Positions 7,036 to 15,059 of a stretch of 64,000 bases of DNA are shown here, in pieces; positions within the stretch are counted from its first letter, which is position 1, and every line of letters starts with the position of its first letter. The DNA lies in NCBI RefSeq assembly GCF_964048965.1, contig NZ_OZ040189.1, positions 434,001 through 498,000 of the forward strand, in the 5' to 3' direction. The notes below the pieces were generated by a model. It saw only the letters and a list, made by a program, of their open reading frames with translations. It searched no databases and had not been told where the DNA came from. The translations under genes were made by a program, and so were the position numbers. The DNA is from Tenacibaculum sp. 190130A14a (GTDB lineage Bacteria > Bacteroidota > Bacteroidia > Flavobacteriales > Flavobacteriaceae).

Positions 7036-9855
7036 ATGTCAGGTAAAAAAAGGCTATTCTTATTAGATGCTTATGCATTAATTTTTAGAGGATATTATGC
7101 GTTTATTAAAAATCCAAGAATCAATTCTAAAGGAGTAGATACTTCTGCTATTTTGGGATTTACCAATTCTTTACTGGATGTTATCAAACGAGAAAAGCCT
7201 GATTATCTTGCAGTATGTTTTGATAAAGGGGGAAGTGTTGATCGTGTGGAAATGTTTGAGGCTTACAAAGCAAATAGACAAGAAACTCCAGAGGCAATCC
7301 GCGTGGCAGTACCATATATAGAGCAGATATTAGAAGCAATGAATATTCCTGCAATTGTAAAAGAAGGGTATGAGGCAGATGATATTATTGGAACATTAGC
7401 AAAAAAAGCAGAAAAGGAAGATTTAGAAACCTATATGGTTACCCCCGATAAAGATTATGCGCAGCTAGTTTCTGAGACTACTTTCATGTACCGTCCACCA
7501 CGAATGGGGAATGGTTATGAAAAATGGGGAGTAGAAGAGGTAAAAGAGAAGTTTGGAGTAGAAAGACCTGAACAAGTTATCGACTTTTTAGGAATGATGG
7601 GAGACTCTGTAGATAATATTCCTGGCTTACCAGGAGTAGGTGAAAAAACCGCTAAAAAGTTCTTAGCAGCTTATGGTTCTATGGAAGGTTTGTTTGAAAA
7701 CATTCATGAACTGAAAGGAAAGATGAAAGAGAAAGTTGAAGCCAATCAAGAATTAGGATTACTTTCAAAGAAATTAGCAACAATTATGTTGGATGTTCCT
7801 GTTGAGTTAGAGCTAGATAAACTAGTAATGGAGCAACCAAATATTGAAGCAACCAAAACAATTTTCACAGAACTAGAGTTTCGTAGGTTAACCGATAACT
7901 TATTAAAAACTTTTTCAGTAGCAACAGAAGAAACAACTGCAACACCAAAGAAAACAACAAGTGGAGTAAATAAAGAAGGACAGTTTGATTTGTTCGCAGC
8001 ACCCGGTGGAGGTAATGTAACAGAAGAAACTCAAATAAGTGGATTTAAAACTATTGAAAACACCCGTCATTTTTATCAATTAGTTGATACACCTGTATCA
8101 AGAAAATTACTCTTGACAAAGTTAATGCAGCAAACTTCTGTTTGTTTTGATACGGAAACAACAGGTTTGAAAGCTTTAGAAGTTGAGTTGATTGGAATTG
8201 CTTTTTCTTGGGAAGAAGGGAAGGGATATTATGTTGCCTTTCCAGAAAATCAAGAAGAAACTCAAGAGCTATTAGAAGAGTTTAGACCATTCTTTGAGAA
8301 CGAATCTATAGAAAAGATAGGACATAACTTAAAGTATGATATTAAGGTATTGTCAAATTACCATATGCCTGTAAAGGGTAAGTTATTTGATACAATGATT
8401 GCACATTATTTGATTAATCCAGATATGCGCCATAATATGGATGTACTTTCAGAAACCTATTTGAACTATCAACCTGTTTCGATTACTGAATTGATAGGTA
8501 AAAAGGGGAAAAATCAATTGTCTATGCGACAAGTTGAATTGCCTAAGCAAACAGAATATGCCGTTGAAGATGCCGATGTAACTTTGCAGTTAAAAGAGCA
8601 TTTTACAAAGGAATTATCAAGTGGGAATGTTACCGAATTATTCAATGATGTAGAAACACCATTGGTATCTGTATTGACAGCAATGGAAATTGAAGGAGTC
8701 AACTTAGATACAGAATTTTTAAAGTCTTTATCGAAAGAATTGACGGAAGATATAGCAAAACTTGAAAAGAATATTTATGAGCAGGCAGGTGAAGAATTCA
8801 ATATAGCATCACCAAAGCAATTAGGACCTGTCTTATTTGAAAAATTGAAACTGGTAGACAAACCTAAAAAGACGAAAACAGGACAGTATTCTACTGCAGA
8901 AGACGTATTGTCTAGTTTAAAAGAACATCAGATTGTTTCAGATATCTTAGAGTATCGTCAGTATAAAAAATTACAAAGTACGTATGTAGATGCTTTACCA
9001 AATGAAATAAATCCTAAAACGGGAAGAGTTCATACGGTATATGCACAAGCGGTGGCAGCTACAGGACGTTTAAGTTCGAATAATCCGAACTTACAAAACA
9101 TTCCAATTCGTACAAAAAGAGGACAGGAGGTGCGTAAAGCGTTTATTCCTAGAGATGAAAACCATGTGCTGTTAGCAGCAGATTATTCTCAAATAGAACT
9201 ACGTATTATTGCAGCGCTGAGTGAAGAAGAAAACATGATTAAAGCTTTCCAAGAAGGTGAAGATATTCATGCTTCTACCGCAGCAAAAGTATTTGATGTA
9301 GCTATCGATGAGGTAACTCGTGAACAACGTAGCAATGCAAAAACGGTAAACTTTGGAATTATCTATGGAGTGTCTGCTTTTGGATTAAGTAATCAAACAA
9401 ACTTAACAAGAAAAGAAGCTAAGGCCTTGATAGATGCCTACTATGAAACGTATCCGAAGTTAAAAGCTTATATGTCTAAGCAAGTAGATTTTGCTCGTGA
9501 CAATGGATATGTAGAAACCGTTTTAAATCGTCGTAGGTATCTGAAAGATATCAATTCTAGAAATGCTATTGTACGCGGAGCGGCTGAACGAAATGCTGTA
9601 AATGCCCCAATACAAGGTTCGGCAGCCGATATTATTAAATTGGCTATGATTAACATTCATAAACGATTTGAACAAGAGAATTTCAAATCTAAAATGTTAT
9701 TACAAGTGCATGATGAATTGGTATTTGATGCACATAAAGATGAGTTAGAGATTATAAAACCTATTATCAAAGAAGAAATGGAAGGCGCATTTAAAATGAG
9801 CGTTCCATTAGATGTTGAAATGGGAATTGGTCAAAACTGGTTAGAGGCGCATTAA
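7036..9855 (+). CDS. polA: DNA polymerase I
   Basis: A 939-residue family A polymerase with all three domains. The N-terminal 5'-3' exonuclease (FEN-like) covers about residues 1-300 (LLDAYALIFRGYYA at the start, GLPGVGEKTA near 198). The 3'-5' proofreading domain has its DEDD residues apparently intact: CFDTETTGL near 372, NLKYD near 436, and YAVEDAD near 514. The polymerase domain has motif A (DYSQIELR, about 715), motif B (RSNAKTVNFGIIYG, about 767) and motif C (QVHDELVF, about 892). It acts in Okazaki fragment processing and repair synthesis. It ends 3 bp before the convergent RiPP operon. Confidence 0.97.
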   Translation: MSGKKRLFLLDAYALIFRGYYAFIKNPRINSKGVDTSAILGFTNSLLDVIKREKPDYLAVCFDKGGSVDRVEMFEAYKANRQETPEAIRVAVPYIEQILEAMNIPAIVKEGYEADDIIGTLAKKAEKEDLETYMVTPDKDYAQLVSETTFMYRPPRMGNGYEKWGVEEVKEKFGVERPEQVIDFLGMMGDSVDNIPGLPGVGEKTAKKFLAAYGSMEGLFENIHELKGKMKEKVEANQELGLLSKKLATIMLDVPVELELDKLVMEQPNIEATKTIFTELEFRRLTDNLLKTFSVATEETTATPKKTTSGVNKEGQFDLFAAPGGGNVTEETQISGFKTIENTRHFYQLVDTPVSRKLLLTKLMQQTSVCFDTETTGLKALEVELIGIAFSWEEGKGYYVAFPENQEETQELLEEFRPFFENESIEKIGHNLKYDIKVLSNYHMPVKGKLFDTMIAHYLINPDMRHNMDVLSETYLNYQPVSITELIGKKGKNQLSMRQVELPKQTEYAVEDADVTLQLKEHFTKELSSGNVTELFNDVETPLVSVLTAMEIEGVNLDTEFLKSLSKELTEDIAKLEKNIYEQAGEEFNIASPKQLGPVLFEKLKLVDKPKKTKTGQYSTAEDVLSSLKEHQIVSDILEYRQYKKLQSTYVDALPNEINPKTGRVHTVYAQAVAATGRLSSNNPNLQNIPIRTKRGQEVRKAFIPRDENHVLLAADYSQIELRIIAALSEEENMIKAFQEGEDIHASTAAKVFDVAIDEVTREQRSNAKTVNFGIIYGVSAFGLSNQTNLTRKEAKALIDAYYETYPKLKAYMSKQVDFARDNGYVETVLNRRRYLKDINSRNAIVRGAAERNAVNAPIQGSAADIIKLAMINIHKRFEQENFKSKMLLQVHDELVFDAHKDELEIIKPIIKEEMEGAFKMSVPLDVEMGIGQNWLEAH

Positions 9856-9866
9856 TTTCTAATGCG
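9848..9866. terminator. Hairpin spanning the two convergent stop codons
   Basis: A 7-bp perfect stem (9848-9854 with 9860-9866, loop ATTTC) overlaps the stop codon region of polA and the end of the last RiPP-operon gene. It lacks a strong T tract on either side, so it is only a candidate bidirectional terminator. Confidence 0.35.
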
Positions 9867-10743
9867 TAAAGTTTCCAAAATAAACCATATTAATATCCAA
9901 TTCTTTATTTCCAAGTGTTGAACCATCATGAAAGCAGTTGTCTGTTGGTGCGATGTAATATTGATATGGTTCTTGTTTTATTTTTACAACAGGATAATCA
10001 GGGAAATATTTAAAAAATGTTTCTGCAACATTGTATACAGTCACTTTAGTAATATCTGTTTTTTTCTTTAACATGTTATACACTTGAATCATAGAAAGAT
10101 TCATGTATAAAAAATGACGTGTTTCAGTTCCTATGTTGATACAAATTCTATTACCAAACTTGTGTGTTGTGTGCAGTGTCATAAACTGAGTTCCATCATT
10201 GTGAAGCCCCATATATTTCTTTTCTTCAACAGTAAAGTTATCTGGTAACCTGGTAATATCACATGCCACCATTTCTACATTTGGTAAATTGGTAGTAATG
10301 CAATGTAAATGAAAGGGTTTGCTGTTGGCAATCGTTGCTAGAAAGTTGTTGAGTTCGATATTCAAAGCCATGGTTAATTCTTGGTCTTTTGCGAAAGAAG
10401 CCATTACATCTTCTCTGTTTTTACAAGAACTAAAGTCAATTTTTGTAAAAAGATCTTTTACTTTTTGTGGTAATTCACCGAGGTAAATATGATTGTGGTC
10501 TTTTAACTCCGTATTTGGATTTAGAATTCTTTTTTCATCATTATTTAATGCTTTCCAGTCTCTTTTTGGAATATAAGCTTCATCAATATATAGAGGCAAA
10601 AAAGAATAGTGTTCATAGCTTACTTCACTTCCTTTATGTTGAGAATGATGTATTACCCCAGAGTTAATGTGCATCGTCTCAAAAGAATCTGACAGTCTAC
10701 TGTGAATGCCAATTCCTTTTTTCATTTGTATTAGATTTTCCAT
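9859..10743 (-). CDS. Putative Fe(II)-dependent oxygenase, RiPP tailoring paralog 4 (distal)
   Basis: Last gene of the RiPP operon, 294 residues from the chosen start. An upstream ATG at 10809 exists, but it would overlap the preceding gene by 38 bp. The ATG at 10743 has a leader resembling that of the neighbouring paralog and gives the same protein length as its siblings. Shared blocks: INSG with H32-H33; KRDW near 60-63; PNVEMVACD near 155-163; GLHNDGT (H181, D183); FGNRICINIG; and a C-terminal APTDNCFHDGST (H272). H-x-D followed about 90 residues later by His fits a 2-His-1-carboxylate iron site (inference). The function is probably modification of the peptide encoded at 14751-14963. Confidence 0.6.
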   Translation of the reverse strand: MENLIQMKKGIGIHSRLSDSFETMHINSGVIHHSQHKGSEVSYEHYSFLPLYIDEAYIPKRDWKALNNDEKRILNPNTELKDHNHIYLGELPQKVKDLFTKIDFSSCKNREDVMASFAKDQELTMALNIELNNFLATIANSKPFHLHCITTNLPNVEMVACDITRLPDNFTVEEKKYMGLHNDGTQFMTLHTTHKFGNRICINIGTETRHFLYMNLSMIQVYNMLKKKTDITKVTVYNVAETFFKYFPDYPVVKIKQEPYQYYIAPTDNCFHDGSTLGNKELDINMVYFGNFTH

Positions 10744-10771
10744 ATTATTTAAAAGTTTGGTTAGTTGATTT

Positions 10772-11653
10772 TTAATATTGAAAATTTCCAAAATAGACGA
10801 TACACACATCTAAATGTTTTGCTCCTAAAGTAGAACCATCATGAAAACAATTATCTGTAGGAGCAATATAGTACTGATAAGGTTTTTGTTCTATTCTAAT
10901 TACTGGGTAATCTGGAAAGTGTTTAAAGAAGTATTCTGGTATTGTAGAGATGTTTACTTCTTTCAATTCCTCTGGATTCATTTTCTCTTTCAGCATGGTA
11001 TGTGCTTCCGTTAAAGAAAGGTTTACAAATAAGAAATAACGAGAATCTTTTCCAAGATTAATACTTATTCTATTCCCAAATTCATGAGCGGTTTCTATAG
11101 TCATTAATTGGGTACCATCATTATGTATTCCTAAGAATTTCTTATCACCTTGCTTATAGCCTTCAGGCAACATTGTAGTATTGCAGGCAACCAATTCTAC
11201 ATTTGGATAGTTAACTCCAACACAATGAAAATCGAATTTTTTTTGATTGGAAATAGGCGCTAAAAAATTGTCTAGTAGCTGTGTTGCTTGAAGCACTAGA
11301 TCTGGATTGGTTCCTAGTTTTTCAAAAACCTGTTCACGATCTAAGCTTTCTTCTAATTGTAATTTTTGAAAACAGTTTTTTAAGTCTTCAGGAATTGTTC
11401 CTAGATATACTGTATTAAAGTCATTTCTACTTTCATCAGGTTCTAATAAATCTAATTCTTTTACAGTAAGTTGTCTCCAGTCTCTTTTATTTACATAAGC
11501 ATGGTCTACATATTCAGGAACAAATTGTTCATCTAAATAATTTACCAAGGCAGCTTCTTGATCTGTATGATGCAGTGTTCCAGAATTAATAGTTATAGCA
11601 TTAGCTCCCTCAGGAAGTGTGTTGTGAATCATTAATTGTCGTTTAATTTCCAT
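10772..11653 (-). CDS. Putative Fe(II)-dependent oxygenase, RiPP tailoring paralog 3
   Basis: A 293-residue paralog of the genes on both sides. The conserved blocks are INSGT with H28-H29, VNKRDWR (54-60), YPNVELVACN (149-158), GIHNDGT with H177 and D179, FGNRISINLG (192-201), and APTDNCFHDGST with H271. The pattern suggests a double-stranded beta-helix metal enzyme, but I see no arginine directly after the distal His as in many 2-oxoglutarate oxygenases, so the co-substrate is open. It starts 17 bp after paralog 2 ends and has no signal peptide, so it acts in the cytoplasm. Compared with paralog 4 the active-site blocks are nearly invariant, while the regions between them differ strongly. 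Confidence 0.6.
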   Translation of the reverse strand: MEIKRQLMIHNTLPEGANAITINSGTLHHTDQEAALVNYLDEQFVPEYVDHAYVNKRDWRQLTVKELDLLEPDESRNDFNTVYLGTIPEDLKNCFQKLQLEESLDREQVFEKLGTNPDLVLQATQLLDNFLAPISNQKKFDFHCVGVNYPNVELVACNTTMLPEGYKQGDKKFLGIHNDGTQLMTIETAHEFGNRISINLGKDSRYFLFVNLSLTEAHTMLKEKMNPEELKEVNISTIPEYFFKHFPDYPVIRIEQKPYQYYIAPTDNCFHDGSTLGAKHLDVCIVYFGNFQY

Positions 11654-11670
11654 AGTGCTGTTTTTTAAGT

Positions 11671-12555
11671 TTAGTATTGAAACTTTCCAAAATAGATCAT
11701 TATTACATCTAAATTCTCCATTCCGTAGGTAGAGCCATCATGAAAACAATGATCGGTAGGAGCAATGTAATATTGATATGGTTTTTGAGGGATTTTGATT
11801 ACAGGATAATCGGGAAAATGCTTAAAGAATAGTTTAGCAATGTTAGCTAAGTTAATTGAATCTCTCGGAATGTTTTTTTCTTTTTTTAGCATGTTATATG
11901 CTTGTGTTAGAGAAAGGTTTACATATAAGAAATAGCGCGTTTCTGCTCCAAGGTTTATAGTGAATCGATTTCCGGATTTATATGACCCATGAATAGAGGT
12001 TGGTTCAGCTCCATCGTTATGAATTCCCATATACTTTTTGTCTTCTTCTGTGAATCCTTCAGGAAGCACTGTGGTATCGCAAGCAACCATGTCTACATTT
12101 GGAAGATTAGCTCCAACAAAATGAAAATGAAAAGGGAGGTCGTTTGCAAAATCGGTCAAATACGATTGCATGTAGTTACTTAACTTCAAAGTAAGCTCTT
12201 TTTGATGTGTCATTTTTAAAACCACATCATCAGGGTGTACAGATTCTTGGAATTTAAGCTCCTGGAAAATTGTTTTTAAGTTCTCGGGGATGTCTCCAAT
12301 ATATATGGTGTTGTAATAATTTCTAGAATGATTTGGTTTTGATTTTATAGTAGTAATTTCTTCAAGAGATAGTTTTCTCCAATCTCTTTTTACTACATAT
12401 GCGTCATTTTCATACTTAGGAACAAAGTTCCAATCTAGGTAGTTTACACGACTTTTTTCCTGATTAGTATGGTGAGTTGTTCCAGAATTGATTCTGATAT
12501 CATCGTATATTGCTTCTGTAGAGCTGTGCAATTGTATTCCGTTAATAATTTTCAT
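11671..12555 (-). CDS. Putative Fe(II)-dependent oxygenase, RiPP tailoring paralog 2
   Basis: A 294-residue member of the four-gene paralog set. It contains INSGT with H28-H29, VVKRDWR (54-60), NLPNVDMVACD (150-160), GIHNDGA with H179 and D181, SGNRFTINLG (194-203), HFPDYPVIKI (246-255) and APTDHCFHDGST with H272. It starts 3 bp downstream of paralog 1, so translation is probably coupled. The H-x-D...H spacing suggests an iron-dependent hydroxylase or oxidase; this is inference, because I cannot assign a named family. All conserved residues are present, so the copy looks active. No secretion signal, so a cytoplasmic role before export of the peptide is likely. Confidence 0.6.
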   Translation of the reverse strand: MKIINGIQLHSSTEAIYDDIRINSGTTHHTNQEKSRVNYLDWNFVPKYENDAYVVKRDWRKLSLEEITTIKSKPNHSRNYYNTIYIGDIPENLKTIFQELKFQESVHPDDVVLKMTHQKELTLKLSNYMQSYLTDFANDLPFHFHFVGANLPNVDMVACDTTVLPEGFTEEDKKYMGIHNDGAEPTSIHGSYKSGNRFTINLGAETRYFLYVNLSLTQAYNMLKKEKNIPRDSINLANIAKLFFKHFPDYPVIKIPQKPYQYYIAPTDHCFHDGSTYGMENLDVIMIYFGKFQY

Positions 12556-12558
12556 ATG

Positions 12559-13413
12559 CTATACTTTTGATAATTGTGGAAGTTGATCAAATAACCCTGT
12601 ATATACAATAGTCATGTCAATTTCTTTGTTTCCGTATGTCGAAGCATCATGGAAAAAATTATCTGTTGGAGCTACGTAAAACTGATAAGGTTTTATTTCC
12701 ATTTTAATTACTGGGTAGTCCGGGAAATATTTAAAGAAATATTGAGTGATGTTGTTAGGGGATAATTCCGTTTTTTTAACATCAATTTTTTGACTTAATA
12801 AGTTGTATGCTTGAATTAAGGTAAGGTTGGTAAATAGTAAGGTTCGCGATTCATTACTGAGGTTTATAGATATTCTATTGCCAGATTTATACGCGGTATG
12901 TACCTTAAAAGGTCTACTTTGATCTATGTGTAAACCGATATAAATAAAGGCATCATCAATATAGTGGCATGTAATGGTTTCTCTATTTGGCATTGCTCGC
13001 GTAATGCGATGAAATTTGTAATCTTTGGTTGAAGAAGAGTTTTCTAAGAAGAAATGGAGCTCTTCATTTATTTTTTTAACAAGTTCCTTGTTCTTTTCAA
13101 AAGCAGGATATACTTCATCTGGATGCTTACAGTTTTCTAAACCAAGAGATGTAAATAGCTTTTTTAAATTGTGAGGTATTTCACCAATGTATAGGCTTTT
13201 ACTGTAATTAGAAAATTGTGTGGTGTTATTTACCAACAGTTTTGTTTCTTCTTTTGAAAGAGATCTCCAATCGTGTTTTGGAATATAAGAATTAGCATCA
13301 TATTGAATTCCGTTACGAGTCTCTGCTGTATGCACCCCAGAGCTATTTACTTGTAATTGGTTTTGAATATTAGGTATGCCTCCGAAAATATCTATGCCTT
13401 TTACTAACTTCAT
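12559..13413 (-). CDS. Putative Fe(II)-dependent oxygenase, RiPP tailoring paralog 1 (divergent)
   Basis: A 284-residue paralog placed directly after the radical SAM gene. Its ATG overlaps that gene's TGA in an ATGA junction (13410-13413), so the two are translationally coupled. It keeps the core blocks: LHID (H162, D164), SGNRISINL (177-185), PDYPVIKM and FHDAST (H255). It differs from its three siblings at several otherwise constant spots. The N-terminal INSGT-HH block is VNSSGVHT with only one His; HNDG is HIDQ; HDGST is HDAST; and KRDW is KHDW. It also has a short C-terminal tail. This suggests a different target residue or a different reaction. Confidence 0.6.
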   Translation of the reverse strand: MKLVKGIDIFGGIPNIQNQLQVNSSGVHTAETRNGIQYDANSYIPKHDWRSLSKEETKLLVNNTTQFSNYSKSLYIGEIPHNLKKLFTSLGLENCKHPDEVYPAFEKNKELVKKINEELHFFLENSSSTKDYKFHRITRAMPNRETITCHYIDDAFIYIGLHIDQSRPFKVHTAYKSGNRISINLSNESRTLLFTNLTLIQAYNLLSQKIDVKKTELSPNNITQYFFKYFPDYPVIKMEIKPYQFYVAPTDNFFHDASTYGNKEIDMTIVYTGLFDQLPQLSKV

Positions 13414-14669
13414 ACCTCCACTTCTTTTTTAAATGAGTATAATTTTTTCTGTACTTCGTTATTTATTTTTAAGACATTACTGGTGTTGAAATCACTGATA
13501 ATGTTTTCATAAGTCAAGGTTTCAATATTTAACTGATCCAGAGTTTCTTGAGGTAGCGAGTCTATAATATCGTTTTGAATAAAAGAAATCAATCGAACCA
13601 TATCTTTACAATACATAGTTGGATTATTAAAGCCATTTTCAAAAGAATATCGATGTCCTAAAAACCCTCCACCACAAATATCATATACAGGACAATTCAG
13701 GCATTGTTCACATACGTTATCATGGGCTTTATAATAAATTTGAAAAGTTTCATTTTCAAATAAATCTTCAATGGTATTTGTATGAATGTTAATTTCATTT
13801 CTAGTAATGCCTTCAAAACAAGCTCTTAAAGAATCTACAACTTCAATGCTACCATCGGTTTCTAATACGATAACACCATTGGTTTGTTTTCCTATGAGTT
13901 GATTTCCTATGCCTTCAACTCCCACAACCATTTTCACAAGGGATTCGAAGAAATAAATTCCTGGTCGGTCCTTATCATCCTTCCATATTTTATATAATTC
14001 TATGAACCAATCAGCGTATGGAGTATAGTTGATGTCGTTTGCTTTTTCTGTATTGAGCCCTAACGGAGCTTGGTCATAATGACCATCTGGGAGTAATAGG
14101 TTTACTCTTTCCACTCCTAAATTTTTAACCTCATGGTAAAGTTCCTGTACAGGAATGTTAATATTAACTACTAACAGAAGTCCCATAAGGTTGTAATTTT
14201 TTCCGAGTTCTATGGCTTTAGCTACTTTAGTGTAAGAGCCTTTTCCATTATGAAAAACTCGATATTCATCATGATATTTTTTAGGTCCGTCAATACTAAT
14301 ACCCACAGAAATATCATTTTTTTGTAATAAAGTATACCATTTTTCATCTAGGGTTACTCCGTTTGTTTGTACTGTGAAATTGAATTCTAAATTGGGAGCT
14401 GTATTTTTAAAAATGGAAACACAACTTTCAAAATAATCAGGTTTTAAAAGGAGGGGTTCTCCTCCATGAAACACAATTTGAACGTATTTAATATCTGCCT
14501 TTTCACAATAGTTTTTTAGCTTTTCTGCAAACTCAGTTATCGTGTCTAAAGACATAAATTTTGGTTGATTTAAATACGTTGAATCACCCATATTGTACAT
14601 GTAGCAGTAGGAGCAATTTAAGTTGCATCTACTGGCAATTTTTAAAACAAAAGAAGATACTTTATACAT
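13410..14669 (-). CDS. Radical SAM/SPASM peptide maturase (FxsB/cyclophane-forming-like)
   Basis: A 419-residue radical SAM enzyme. The cluster-binding motif CNLNCSYC has C15, C19 and C22. SAM-binding HGGEP lies at 68-72 and the TNG motif near 127. The C-terminal part is a SPASM domain with a Cys-rich run (CEQCLNCPVYDICGGG, about 318-333) and a later Cys, for auxiliary Fe-S clusters. The opening FVLKIASRCNLNCSYCYMYN closely resembles the FxsB-type maturases that join aromatic side chains to a residue two positions on. The likely substrate is the 70-residue product of the gene just upstream (14751-14963). The stop codon overlaps the next gene's start. Very confident as a RiPP-type rSAM/SPASM enzyme; the subfamily is less certain. 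Confidence 0.88.
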   Translation of the reverse strand: MYKVSSFVLKIASRCNLNCSYCYMYNMGDSTYLNQPKFMSLDTITEFAEKLKNYCEKADIKYVQIVFHGGEPLLLKPDYFESCVSIFKNTAPNLEFNFTVQTNGVTLDEKWYTLLQKNDISVGISIDGPKKYHDEYRVFHNGKGSYTKVAKAIELGKNYNLMGLLLVVNINIPVQELYHEVKNLGVERVNLLLPDGHYDQAPLGLNTEKANDINYTPYADWFIELYKIWKDDKDRPGIYFFESLVKMVVGVEGIGNQLIGKQTNGVIVLETDGSIEVVDSLRACFEGITRNEINIHTNTIEDLFENETFQIYYKAHDNVCEQCLNCPVYDICGGGFLGHRYSFENGFNNPTMYCKDMVRLISFIQNDIIDSLPQETLDQLNIETLTYENIISDFNTSNVLKINNEVQKKLYSFKKEVEV

Positions 14670-14685
14670 AGATTTAGTTTTTGTT

Positions 14686-14726
14686 AGGAAAACTAGATAA
14701 CCTTTGTAAAAAAGATTATCTAGTGA
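14686..14726 (-). terminator. Attenuator-like hairpin between precursor and maturase genes
   Basis: A perfect 9-bp inverted repeat (14694-14702 with 14718-14726, 15-base loop) lies between the precursor stop and the maturase start, followed on the minus strand by TTTTCC. The T tract is short, so partial read-through is expected. Such a site would keep precursor mRNA in excess over enzyme mRNA. Function inferred. Confidence 0.45.
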
Positions 14727-14732
14727 ACATTT

Positions 14733-14757
14733 TAATATTAACTCATAATATTAAAGT
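14733..14757 (-). promoter_or_regulatory. AT-only hairpin over the precursor stop codon
   Basis: TTTAATATTA (14733-14742) and TAATATTAAA (14748-14757) form a perfect 10-bp stem with a 5-base loop, covering the last codon and stop of the precursor gene. With only A-T pairs it is weak alone. Together with the next hairpin (14694-14726) it could protect the 3' end of a short precursor mRNA. Confidence 0.35.
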
Positions 14758-14963
14758 GCTGCTTGTAAGAAAGTATCATGCTTGTCGTAAGCAGAAACTC
14801 TTTCATTTTGTAGGCTGATTGCAACTACAGCACACGATCCTGGACCTCTTTTACCAAAGATGGCTTTGTAAAGGTCTAACTTGTCGTCATTAAAATCTTG
14901 TAAAGTTTTAGTTAAAACTTCTTTTTCCTTCAAATTTGAAGCGATTTTTGATTTTTTTTCCAT
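14751..14963 (-). CDS. Probable RiPP precursor peptide
   Basis: A 70-residue peptide upstream of the maturase. Residues 1-38 are charged and helix-prone (many Lys, Glu, Asp), as in a leader. A GKRGPGS stretch (37-43) is a natural leader/core boundary. The remaining part has one Cys (C44), a small-hydrophobic segment AVVAIS, and a C-terminus with three back-to-back aromatic-X-X triplets: YDK (59-61), HDT (62-64) and FLQ (65-67), then AAL. Aromatic-X-X is the motif crosslinked by cyclophane-forming radical SAM/SPASM enzymes. No signal peptide. Size, position and composition make the precursor call strong; the exact modification is inference. Confidence 0.8.
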   Translation of the reverse strand: MEKKSKIASNLKEKEVLTKTLQDFNDDKLDLYKAIFGKRGPGSCAVVAISLQNERVSAYDKHDTFLQAAL

Positions 14964-14993
14964 GGTTGAAAAAATTTAAAAGTTATAAAATAA

Positions 14994-15015
14994 TGCCATC
15001 AGTTAGGACATGGCA
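14994..15015 (-). promoter_or_regulatory. Small inverted repeat between receptor and precursor genes
   Basis: TGCCAT (14994-14999) and ATGGCA (15010-15015) form a 6-bp stem in the 96-bp gap between the receptor stop and the precursor start. It could be a processing or pausing site. I see no convincing -33/-7 promoter in the gap. Confidence 0.25.
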
Positions 15016-15059
15016 ATTGCCCTTCATTTTGGTGTAAATGAAACTCTTTTATATGTTTG

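Noticed and set aside
10744..10809. 22-codon N-terminal extension of the fourth oxygenase paralog.
   Set aside because: It overlaps the preceding gene by 38 bp and has no counterpart in the sibling proteins; the leader before 10743 resembles that of the neighbour.
9859..13413. Four paralogs as a repeat-driven mobile or phage variation cassette.
   Set aside because: Each copy is complete with its own start and stop and diverges strongly outside the active-site blocks; there is no reverse transcriptase, integrase or identical repeat near them. An old tandem duplication explains the data better.
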